From DASXTC01 sp036505635 (GTDB taxonomy: Bacteria > Acidobacteriota > Polarisedimenticolia > JACPZX01 > DASXTC01): a DNA stretch of 64,000 nucleotides. Positions 46,055-52,953 of this stretch are shown piece by piece. The first letter of the stretch is position 1. Every line of letters begins with the position of its first letter. Location: assembly GCA_036505635.1 (NCBI GenBank), contig DASXTC010000003.1:1-64000 (forward strand). Direction: 5' to 3'. The notes under the pieces were generated by a model. The model did no database searches. It had not been told where the DNA came from and saw only the letters and a program-made list of their open reading frames with translations. The translations under genes were made by a program, and so were the position numbers.

Positions 46055-46444
46055 ATGGCAACGGGCGGGAAGGTCGTCTGGGTCGGCCGGGTGATCTCTA
46101 TTCTGGCGTCACTCGTGTTCATGATGAGCTCGTTCATGAAGCTGAAGGGCGGAACCGAGGTGATCGAGGGGATGGCTCATCTGGGGTTGTCTGAGTCGTT
46201 GATCACTCCGCTCGCGATCCTCGAGATCTCGTGCGTCGTGATCTATCTGATTCCGCCGTCATCGGTCCTGGGCGCGATTCTTCTGACCGGGTACATGGGT
46301 GGCGCGATCTGCACGCACTGGCGGGTGGGCGATCCATTCTTCGGTCAAATCGCCATCGGTATCCTCGTCTGGCTCGGCCTCTACCTCCGCGAGGATCGCC
46401 TGAAGGCGCTCATTCCGCTGAGGACGCGACGGATGCCGTCGTGA
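46055..46444 (+). CDS. DoxX-like small membrane protein
   Basis: A 129-residue, four-helix membrane protein of the DoxX-like group. The segment ILEISCVVIYLIPPSSVLGAI (split: ILEISCVVIYLIP and SVLGAILLTGYMGGAI) and THWRVGDPFFGQ are characteristic. The role in the family is unclear, with links to quinone or thiol redox. GAGGAGG lies 9 nt before the ATG. The stop overlaps the GTG of the next gene (GTGA). Confidence 0.85.
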   Translation: MATGGKVVWVGRVISILASLVFMMSSFMKLKGGTEVIEGMAHLGLSESLITPLAILEISCVVIYLIPPSSVLGAILLTGYMGGAICTHWRVGDPFFGQIAIGILVWLGLYLREDRLKALIPLRTRRMPS

Positions 46445-47616
46445 GAGCCCGCGTGCCCCTCGTCATCTCGATCCTGCTTGCCGGACTCGCGTCCGTCGCG
46501 GCGCAGGTGGAGACAGCCTGGACCTGGGCGGGACTCGAGATCCTGGGCAACCATCATGTCGCGCGCTCCGAGATCGAGAAACTGATCCCGATCCCCATCG
46601 GCGAGGCTTATCACAGGGGCAACGCCCCGTTCTGGAGCGAGGGGTGCGCCCGGGTCCTGCGGCAGTTCGATTTCGCCTCGGTGGACTGCGGCGACCGCCC
46701 ACTGCGGGTCTATGACGGACACAAGGCCTATCTCATAGTAGACATCGTGGAGAGAGGTCGGGAGGACCTGCTGAAGCTCAGAAAGCCTCCTTCCGGGAGC
46801 GTCCCCTTTGGTTCGGGCCGGATGCTCGAGCTCAACGCGGAGCTGGAGACCAGGACGACGAAAGCCGCCATGGCGGGGCACGGATACTCCGAGAGCGGAG
46901 ATAGAGGATACCTTTCCTACTCGGACCCGAACGGAGTGAATGAGGATCTAAGCCCTCTGGTGGAGGAGTTGGCTCGACTGGTCCCGCAGTACCGCGAGAA
47001 CCTCCTGGAGATCCTGCGCCGCGAGAAGAGCGCGGATCGTCGCCGCGAGGCGGCCATCCTCCTGAACTGGGCCGGGGGGGATCTAGAAGAGCTCCTTCGC
47101 CGGACGATCCCTCTCCTTGACGACCCCGACGACGGGGTCAGGAACAACCTCTCGCGCTTCATGATTCAATTCGTCGGACAGGTGAACTCCGGTCGCCTGC
47201 GCCGCCGGCTGATCGACGTCTTCATCGACGAGATCGGCCGTCCCAGCCATGGGGACCGAAACAAAGGCCTCTACAACCTCCTCTTCATCGCCAAGGCCTG
47301 GCCGGTGGAACGGGTTCAGATGCGCAGACGGGGCGGGGAAGCGATCCGGTACCTGGCCGAAAACAGCATCCTCTTCAACGTGCAGGGGCCTGCGCAAGAG
47401 CTGCTCGCGCTCATCGAGGGGAAGCGCCAGGGTTTTTTCGGCGACCCGCCCGTGCCGCAGCCGCAGGGCGGGCACCCCTTGTCGAAGACGATCCTCCAAC
47501 GCCCGTCGGGCTCCCACGAGAACGGGGCCTCCGGTCCGTCAAAAAACCCCCTCCAACCCGCAGCCACGGCGACCTTGCCCCGCAGAAGTGGCTGCTCGCG
47601 GCGCGGATGGTCTTGA
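46441..47616 (+). CDS. Secreted protein of unknown function, POTRA-like start and helical body
   Basis: A 391-residue protein with a GTG start overlapping the DoxX stop. The signal peptide is about 20 residues (LLAGLASVAAQ). A short POTRA-like stretch (LEILGNHHVARSEIEKL) and a second part with RVYDGHKAYLIVDIVERG follow, as in BamA/FtsQ-type domains. From about residue 150 it is helical and HEAT-like (RREAAILLNWAGGDLEELL). The last 50 residues are low complexity and end in repeat-rich DNA, so the true end is uncertain. I do not recognise a family. Confidence 0.6.
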   Translation: MRARVPLVISILLAGLASVAAQVETAWTWAGLEILGNHHVARSEIEKLIPIPIGEAYHRGNAPFWSEGCARVLRQFDFASVDCGDRPLRVYDGHKAYLIVDIVERGREDLLKLRKPPSGSVPFGSGRMLELNAELETRTTKAAMAGHGYSESGDRGYLSYSDPNGVNEDLSPLVEELARLVPQYRENLLEILRREKSADRRREAAILLNWAGGDLEELLRRTIPLLDDPDDGVRNNLSRFMIQFVGQVNSGRLRRRLIDVFIDEIGRPSHGDRNKGLYNLLFIAKAWPVERVQMRRRGGEAIRYLAENSILFNVQGPAQELLALIEGKRQGFFGDPPVPQPQGGHPLSKTILQRPSGSHENGASGPSKNPLQPAATATLPRRSGCSRRGWS

Positions 47617-47700
47617 AACGGTTGAGGGGGCCCCTTCGGACCCCCTCGACTTGCCGGAGCCACCATGCGATGCGGTGGGATTGTTGTTGAACGGACCGGC
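47531..47700. repeat. Nested inverted repeats at the end of the secreted-protein gene
   Basis: CCGGTCCGT-CAA near 47531 pairs with TTGA-ACGGACCGG near 47690, and inside it CCCCCTCCAACC pairs with GGTTGAGGGGG. The rest of the 383-bp gap before the response-regulator gene (to 47963) has no convincing gene on either strand; open frames there lack ribosome sites and family matches. Confidence 0.35.
47621..47650 (+). terminator. Possible terminator hairpin
   Basis: A 10-bp GC-rich stem (GTTGAGGGGG with CCCCCTCGAC, one G-T pair) and a 10-nt loop lie 4 bp after the stop of the preceding gene. No T-run follows, so the hairpin may act with Rho or not at all. Confidence 0.35.
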
Positions 47701-47963
47701 CGGCCGGGGATGGCCTCGCACCGATCCAGCGCCACTGTCCCTCGGCTGCGGGTCGAGGGATTGATTGGGGCGGCTCCGGATCTCCAGTATTTCGCCGCCA
47801 TCACGCCTGTCTTCGAGACTCGGCTGATCGGGCTGCAAGGATCGGGCCAGAAGGAGCCACACCAGCACCTCCCGATCCTCTTGTGCCACAGCGCATCCGG
47901 GAGCCACCTTTACCCCCCCGGTCCCGCAAGTCCAGCTTCACGGGATTCCCTGTCCAACTTTAG

Positions 47964-47992
47964 TTGACAGTTCGGGCTACTCTGCCTACGCT
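47964..47992 (+). promoter_or_regulatory. Promoter of the NtrC-like regulator, predicted leaderless
   Basis: TTGACA (47964-47969) and TACGCT (47987-47992) are 17 nt apart. The ATG follows 7 nt after the -10 box. No ribosome site is seen. Confidence 0.6.
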
Positions 47993-47999
47993 GACCCGG

Positions 48000-49430
48000 A
48001 TGGGTACACCGTCCGCCAAGTCAATCCTCATCGTGGACGACGACAAGGATCTGCGCTCAATCCTGGGGGACATCCTCGCCGACGAGGGGTACCACGTCCT
48101 TCTTTGCGAGTCGGGCGAAAAGGCCCTCGAGCGCCTGCAGAAGGACGACGTCAATCTCGTCCTCACCGACCTGAAGATGCCTGGCATGGGGGGGCACAGG
48201 CTCTTCGAGGACTGCACCCGACGCTGGCCCCACATCCCGGTGGTCATCCTCACCGCCCATGGCACCGTCGACGAGGCCCTCTCGATGATCCGCCAGGGCG
48301 CCTACGACTACATCGCCAAGCCCTACAACACGCAGGACCTGATGATGCGCATCAGCCGGGCTCTGGAGCGCGAAGAGCTGATGGTGGAGAACCGCCGGCT
48401 CAAGGACCGTCTCGTCGAGAAGGAATACGTCTTCGGCGATGACCCCGCGATATCCGAGGTGATGGCGCGCGTCAAGGCGGTGGCCACCACCGACTTCCCG
48501 GTCGTGCTGATGGGGGAAAGCGGCACCGGCAAGGAGGTGCTGGCCCGCGTCATCCACCGTACCAGCCAGAGGGCCGGCGAGCCGTTCGTGCCGGTGAGCT
48601 GCGGCGCCATCCCGCGCGAGCTGTTCGAAAGCGAATTGTTCGGCCACGTCCGGGGCGCCTTCACCGGCGCCACGGCCGACCGCCAGGGGTTGTTCGAGGA
48701 AGCCTCCGGCGGCAGCCTCTTTCTGGACGAGATCGGCGAGATCGTCATGGAGCACCAGGTCAAGCTGCTGCGGGTGATCCAGGAAGGCGAGGTCCGCCGC
48801 GTGGGCGAAAACCTCCAGCGCCGCGTGGACGTGCGGATCATCGCCGCCACCAACAGGGACCTGCCCGCCATGGTCAAGGCGGGCACCTTCCGCGAGGACC
48901 TCTACTACCGCATCTGCGTCATGCCGATCCTGGTGCCGCCGCTCCGAGACCGGCGAGGCGACATCCTGCCTCTGGCGATCCACTTCCTCCAGCGCGAGCG
49001 AGCCCTTTCCGGAAAGACCGTGACCGGGTTCAGCCGCTCGGCCCTCGACAGGCTGCTCGGCTACGCCTGGCCCGGAAACATCCGCGAGCTGGAAAACAAG
49101 GTCAAGCAATCCCTCATCCTGGCCTCCGGCGACCTCATCGAGGAGGACGAGATCCTTCTGGACGACCAGTCGGCCGAGACCCCATTCTCGGACCGGACTC
49201 CCTCTGCACGGGTCGCGAACGAATCGCCTGGCGCGACCGCGGCCGGCGAGACTCTCAACAACGCGCGCCGGGATTTCGAACGCCGGTATCTGATGGGCGT
49301 CCTGCGCCGGCATCGCGGCAACGCCACACTCGCCGCGCGCGAGGCGGGCAAGCATCGCAGCGAGTTCTACGCGCTGCTCAAGAAGCACGGCATCTCCCCT
49401 TCGGAGTTCAGGGAAGAACCCCGAGCGTAG
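48000..49430 (+). CDS. NtrC-family sigma-54 response regulator
   Basis: A 476-residue two-component regulator. The receiver domain (about 8-120) has the acidic pocket VDDDKD and the phospho-acceptor D57 in LTDLKMPG. The AAA+ domain (about 145-380) has Walker A GESGTGKE, a complete GAFTGA, and FLDEIGEI. The Fis-type HTH is near the end (RGNATLAAREAGKHRSEFYALL). No histidine kinase gene is nearby. The two sigma-54 promoters downstream (49593 and 50945) are the natural targets. The ATG at 48000 is placed by the promoter and by the start of receiver homology. Confidence 0.95.
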   Translation: MGTPSAKSILIVDDDKDLRSILGDILADEGYHVLLCESGEKALERLQKDDVNLVLTDLKMPGMGGHRLFEDCTRRWPHIPVVILTAHGTVDEALSMIRQGAYDYIAKPYNTQDLMMRISRALEREELMVENRRLKDRLVEKEYVFGDDPAISEVMARVKAVATTDFPVVLMGESGTGKEVLARVIHRTSQRAGEPFVPVSCGAIPRELFESELFGHVRGAFTGATADRQGLFEEASGGSLFLDEIGEIVMEHQVKLLRVIQEGEVRRVGENLQRRVDVRIIAATNRDLPAMVKAGTFREDLYYRICVMPILVPPLRDRRGDILPLAIHFLQRERALSGKTVTGFSRSALDRLLGYAWPGNIRELENKVKQSLILASGDLIEEDEILLDDQSAETPFSDRTPSARVANESPGATAAGETLNNARRDFERRYLMGVLRRHRGNATLAAREAGKHRSEFYALLKKHGISPSEFREEPRA

Positions 49431-49443
49431 TCGATGACTCCGC

Positions 49444-49462
49444 TGTCCGGCAATGCCGGACA
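49444..49462 (+). promoter_or_regulatory. Perfect 19-bp palindrome, candidate activator binding site
   Basis: TGTCCGGC-AAT-GCCGGACA lies 13 bp after the regulator stop and about 130 bp upstream of the sigma-54 promoter at 49593. The half-site recurs at 49589 and 49613, and related GCGGACA sites lie before the next sigma-54 promoter. It could double as a terminator stem, but no T-run follows. Confidence 0.5.
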
Positions 49463-49592
49463 ACCTCGCCGCGGCCGCTCCTCTGTGTCGGTTCTTCCGG
49501 TGGATCCGCCCCGAGACACCACAGCTCTCCTCATCTCCAAAGCTATTGCCCTGTTTGGACTTCCGCCCCATGCGCTCGGGATTCGCGCTGTC

Positions 49593-49608
49593 CGGCATCC
49601 CCCTTGCT
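49593..49608 (+). promoter_or_regulatory. Sigma-54 promoter of the sortase substrate-sortase pair
   Basis: The sequence is CGGCATC-CCCC-TTGCT, against TGGCACG-N4-TTGCW. The -24 GG and -12 GC are at the correct distance, and the -12 element is perfect. The ATG at 49651 lies about 30 nt after the expected start. Confidence 0.55.
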
Positions 49609-49650
49609 TCAGGCCGGACGTAGCATCAACCACGAGAAGGAGGTGTGCAC

Positions 49651-50184
49651 ATGAAGCGCAAACATGGCTTCGCACTCGTATTCGTTGGAGTGCTCCTCAT
49701 GGCGGCGTTCGGATCCCTGAGGGCTCAGTACGCTCCATCCGGCAGCGATCCGCAGTCGTCGGATTCGCTCCCGCCGGCGACTCTTTCCGGCGAGATCATC
49801 TCCGTGAGCGACAGCTCGGTCGTGATCAAGACGAGCACGGGTGCCGAGGTGACGTTCGCAGTGGACGACAAGAGCAGCGTTCCACCGAACATCGCGGCTG
49901 GTGACTCGGTCAAGGTGGACTTCGACACTCCGGGCGGCAGCACGTATCACGCGGTCAGCGTGACGGCGCAGAGCGACACGGGCTCCACGACGGGTTCCGC
50001 CAGTGATTCGAGCCAGACTCCTCCGGCCGGCGACAGCTCGGATCAGGGCGCGAACACGGGCACTCAGCCCGAGCAGGAGGCGATGCCCCATACGGCGAGT
50101 CCGCTTCCGATCATCGTGCTGATGGGCGTGCTCTCGCTCGGCGCTGCCGTGGCCATGCGACGACTCTCGCGTGGCAGCGTGTAG
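49651..50184 (+). CDS. Secreted protein with LPXTA-like sorting signal
   Basis: A 177-residue precursor. It has a signal peptide (about 1-26, ending SLRAQ) and a small beta domain (about 42-105, DUF5666-like, starting LSGEIISVSDSSVVIKT). A Ser/Thr/Gly/Gln-rich linker follows, then a C-terminal sorting signal: MPHTA (145-149), a hydrophobic helix (151-168) and a basic tail RRLSR. This is the layout of LPXTG-type sortase substrates with L replaced by M and G by A. The sortase gene follows after 19 bp. AGGAGGTG precedes the ATG; the in-frame GTG 6 bp earlier lies in the ribosome site. Confidence 0.8.
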   Translation: MKRKHGFALVFVGVLLMAAFGSLRAQYAPSGSDPQSSDSLPPATLSGEIISVSDSSVVIKTSTGAEVTFAVDDKSSVPPNIAAGDSVKVDFDTPGGSTYHAVSVTAQSDTGSTTGSASDSSQTPPAGDSSDQGANTGTQPEQEAMPHTASPLPIIVLMGVLSLGAAVAMRRLSRGSV

Positions 50185-50203
50185 TCGAGCGTGCATTCGT
50201 ACG

Positions 50204-50842
50204 ATGTCTCCCGAAAGCACAGGCGGGGATCCGGCGCCCTTCACGGCGTCGGATCCCCCGTCCATCGGCCAGGCGGACCGTCGCCGCAAGGTCATTGCGC
50301 TGACCCAGCGTGTTCTCTTCGGGCTCGGTTGCGTGGCTCTCGGCGCCGCCGGCTCGCTCTATCTCACGACGGAGATCTATCAAGTCCTCGAGAGCCGAGG
50401 GATCGATCGGGCGCTCGGCCTGCCCGGCGCCGCACCGCTCGCTAGCGTCGAGACCGGAGGGGTCATCGGTCGAATCGAGGTTCCCCGTCTCGGGATCTCG
50501 GCGGTCATCCGGGAAGGGCTCGACTCGGGCACGCTGCTTCTGGCTGTCGGGCACCTCCCCGGCAGCGCGCAGCCGGGCGAGGAGGGCAATGTCGTGGTGG
50601 GAGGCCATCGCGACACGTTCTTCCGCGGCCTGAAGGGCATTCGCAAGAACGACACCGTGCGGATCGTCACGCGGGGCGGCTCCTTCCTCTACCTCGTCGA
50701 CCAGACCGTGATCGTCACACCGGATCACACGGAGCTGCTCGATCGAACGGATCACCCGACGCTCACGCTCATCACCTGTTATCCCTTCAGCTTCATAGGC
50801 TCGGCCCCGAAGCGATTCATCGTCCGCGCGCGTCAGAGCTAG
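50204..50842 (+). CDS. Sortase (class D-like transpeptidase)
   Basis: A 212-residue membrane-anchored transpeptidase with a helix at about 34-54. The catalytic triad is visible: H135 in VVGGHRDTFF, C192 in LITCYPF, and R204 in APKRFIVRA. Sortases cleave the sorting signal of surface proteins and join them to an amine. They are rare in Gram-negative bacteria, where the acceptor is unknown. The upstream gene encodes the obvious substrate. The start is the ATG at 50204 without a strong ribosome site; a GTG at 50171 overlapping the upstream gene is an alternative. Confidence 0.92.
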   Translation: MSPESTGGDPAPFTASDPPSIGQADRRRKVIALTQRVLFGLGCVALGAAGSLYLTTEIYQVLESRGIDRALGLPGAAPLASVETGGVIGRIEVPRLGISAVIREGLDSGTLLLAVGHLPGSAQPGEEGNVVVGGHRDTFFRGLKGIRKNDTVRIVTRGGSFLYLVDQTVIVTPDHTELLDRTDHPTLTLITCYPFSFIGSAPKRFIVRARQS

Positions 50843-50859
50843 AACTCATCGACATCGAA

Positions 50860-50915
50860 GCGGACACCGACAGACCTGTCCACTTTTTCAGGCAGGGTGT
50901 CGCTCTCAGCGGACA
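50860..50915 (+). promoter_or_regulatory. Half-site cluster upstream of the DUF6600 promoter
   Basis: GCGGACA at 50860-50866 and 50909-50915 and an inverted TGTCC at 50877-50881 resemble the half-site of the 49444-49462 palindrome. They lie 30-85 bp upstream of the sigma-54 promoter at 50945. This supports a shared activator, though the sites are short. Confidence 0.35.
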
Positions 50916-50944
50916 CGTGCCGCGGTGCGCGCGGGGATCAACGG

Positions 50945-50960
50945 TGGCACCAAGGTTGCT
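50945..50960 (+). promoter_or_regulatory. Sigma-54 promoter of the DUF6600 gene
   Basis: TGGCACC-AAGG-TTGCT matches the consensus TGGCACG-N4-TTGCW at all but one position. Transcription should start near 50972, about 42 nt before the ATG, which has a GAGGTG ribosome site. Confidence 0.8.
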
Positions 50961-51013
50961 TTTCGGAGGGCAGGGACTCTCGGTCCCGTTTACGTTGAAA
51001 GTGAGGTGACATC

Positions 51014-51949
51014 ATGAGAACGGCAAAGACACTCGTCATCGTCCTTGCGTTGGCTCTCATTGCGGGTTCATTCTCGCCGCCGGCCAGGGCGGACGTCTCC
51101 TTCAGCGTCGCGTACTCGAGCCTCAGCCCCTACGGCTCGTGGCACGTCTCCGGCGAGTACGGACGCGTCTGGCGGCCGTCGGTCTATCGGGCGGGATGGA
51201 ACCCGTACTACGACGGTCACTGGGAATACACGGATCTGGGATGGACCTGGGTGTCGGACTACGCCTGGGGCGGCATCCCCTACCACTATGGAACCTGGAC
51301 CCTGGATCCCGTTTATGGCTGGGTCTGGGTCCCGGGCAGCGTCTGGGCGCCGGCATGGGTCGTCTTCTGTTCGGGGCCCGACGGAATGGGCTGGGCGCCG
51401 GTACCGCCCGGCTACTCCGTGGGCGCATCGATCAGTATCCACGACGTGGACCCGCGGCGGTTCGTGTTCGTATCGTCACGGGACTTCCTCGCGCCTCGCG
51501 TGCGCTCGCATGTCCTGCCTGCATCCAGGACGAAGTTGATCATCAACAAGACGAGGATCATCAACAACATCGTCATGGAGAATAACGTCGTCGTGAATCG
51601 TGGCCCCGACGTCCAGCAGGTCGAGAGAGCGACCGGGCACAAGGTGAGGCGTATGCCGATCGAGCGCGTGCCGCGTGCGGCCCCCGACCGACACGTCAGC
51701 CGGGAGGCGATCCGGAGCCGTGAGGCGCTCCGCGCGGAACCGCAGAAGACGGACCGAGGCGTGCGCGCCACCGAGCCGGTGCCGCAGAGGACACCGCTTC
51801 CCAGCGCCACGGCCGGCAAGCGTGCGGGCAGGAAGCCCGACGCGGCGCCCGCCAAGGGCACGGATGGCAGGAAGAGCAAGAAGCATGGTCAGCAGACCCA
51901 GCAGGGGAAAAAGAAACCCGCTGAAGGGTCTGGCAAGACTGGTGCGTGA
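51014..51949 (+). CDS. DUF6600 (YXWGXW-type) exported protein with basic tail
   Basis: A 311-residue protein with a signal peptide (about 1-26). The DUF6600 region (about 27-155) is rich in Tyr and Trp, with repeats such as YGSWHVSGEYGRVWRP, then the HWEYTDLGWTWVSDY segment and a third with VYGWVWVPGSVWAPAWV (each quoted in part). The remainder is a basic, Lys/Arg/Pro-rich tail typical of proteins bound to cell wall or nucleic acid. The family is abundant in Acidobacteriota; its function is unknown. The promoter is sigma-54 type, which suggests envelope-stress or starvation control with the sortase pair. Confidence 0.85.
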   Translation: MRTAKTLVIVLALALIAGSFSPPARADVSFSVAYSSLSPYGSWHVSGEYGRVWRPSVYRAGWNPYYDGHWEYTDLGWTWVSDYAWGGIPYHYGTWTLDPVYGWVWVPGSVWAPAWVVFCSGPDGMGWAPVPPGYSVGASISIHDVDPRRFVFVSSRDFLAPRVRSHVLPASRTKLIINKTRIINNIVMENNVVVNRGPDVQQVERATGHKVRRMPIERVPRAAPDRHVSREAIRSREALRAEPQKTDRGVRATEPVPQRTPLPSATAGKRAGRKPDAAPAKGTDGRKSKKHGQQTQQGKKKPAEGSGKTGA

Positions 51950-52040
51950 GGCGGTCCTGACGCACGAAACTACTCGCGCCGGCGGACGACAAAGACTCAC
52001 CGCCTGTCGCGCCGCGAGTCAATGAGGAAAGGAGGCACTC

Positions 52041-52721
52041 ATGCGTACGTTGACGACGTCAATCCTGATCGCGGCCCTCGTGGTTTCGCCCGCGATCGCT
52101 CACGAGAAACGCTCGGTGAAGCGGCTGCACGACGCCGAGCAGGTCCTGAGGATGTCGGTGACCGCACCGGACAAGGGCATCCCCAAGGATGCGCTCGAAC
52201 GCGCAGAGTGCGTCGGGGTCTTCCCCGGCGTGAAGAAGGCCGCGTTCGTGGTCGGTGGTGAATTCGGCCGCGGCGTCTTCACCTGTCGCCAGCAGGACGG
52301 CACGATGGGCGCTCCAGCCTTCTTCACCATGGGTGGCCCGAGCGTCGGGTGGCAGCTCGGCGGACAGGAGGCCGACCTGGTCCTGCTCGTCATGAACGAG
52401 ACAGGGGTGAAGCACCTGCTCCAGGATCACGTCAAGCTGGGCGGTGAGATCTCGGCCGTGGCCGGCCCCGTCGGACGCACGGTCGAGGCCGGCACCGACG
52501 CGCAGCTGCACGCGCAGATCCTCTCCTGGTCACGATCCAGGGGGCTCTTCGTGGGCGCCTCGCTCGAAGGAACGGTGATCAATCTCGACAAGAAGACCAC
52601 CGAGGCCTTCTACGGGAAGCCCGTGACGGCCCGGCAGATTCTCGTCGACCACGCCACGGAGGTCCCGAGAGCCGCGCGGTCGTTCGTGCAGGCGACCACC
52701 GAGTGCTCCAGACGCTCCTGA
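52041..52721 (+). CDS. Exported lipid-binding SYLF-domain protein (YSC84-like)
   Basis: A 226-residue protein with a signal peptide (about 1-20), then the SYLF/DUF500 domain. Recognisable parts are IPKDALERAECVGVFPGVKK, then a GGEFGRGVFTCR segment and one with GRTVEAGTDAQLHAQILSWSRSRGLF, each only partly quoted. SYLF domains bind phosphoinositides in eukaryotes; bacterial members are periplasmic and uncharacterised. AAAGGAGG precedes the ATG. It follows DUF6600 after 91 bp and ends at a strong terminator. Confidence 0.88.
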   Translation: MRTLTTSILIAALVVSPAIAHEKRSVKRLHDAEQVLRMSVTAPDKGIPKDALERAECVGVFPGVKKAAFVVGGEFGRGVFTCRQQDGTMGAPAFFTMGGPSVGWQLGGQEADLVLLVMNETGVKHLLQDHVKLGGEISAVAGPVGRTVEAGTDAQLHAQILSWSRSRGLFVGASLEGTVINLDKKTTEAFYGKPVTARQILVDHATEVPRAARSFVQATTECSRRS

Positions 52722-52766
52722 CGACTACGACCAGGGCTCTCGCGAGTGAGACCCTGATAACATAGG

Positions 52767-52830
52767 GGCCCGGATCGCTCATGAGGCACCGAGACGGTGC
52801 GCTCATGGTCGGTCCGGGCCTCGGCGTTTT
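52767..52830 (+). terminator. Strong hairpin terminator after the envelope cluster
   Basis: A long hairpin (52767-52820) has an outer GGCCCGGA/TCCGGGCC stem and an inner GCACCG/CGGTGC stem closed by AGA. With one bulge, one mismatch and two G-T pairs, it makes about 25 paired steps. TCGGCGTTTT follows. It lies 45 bp after the SYLF stop. The other part of the 232-bp gap before the TPR gene has no clear promoter. Confidence 0.7.
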
Positions 52831-52953
52831 CCCCAGCGCATTCCTTGACAGGCTCTCGCCGACCGATCCCGCAGGTGGTAGCATGACGCTCCTCTGCTTC
52901 CGCTGACCGGTGGATGCCGCTGACACCGGCCAGGCCTGGCGGTGATTGTCGTC

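Noticed and set aside
51931..51946. Sigma-54-like element TGGCAAG-ACTG-GTGCG before the SYLF gene
   Set aside because: The GG and GC spacing is right, but the -12 element is poor and it lies inside the DUF6600 coding end; I could not count it as a promoter.
52847..52890. TTGACA at about 52847 as promoter of the TPR gene
   Set aside because: No -10 box occurs at 16-19 nt; the nearest TAGCAT is too far away.
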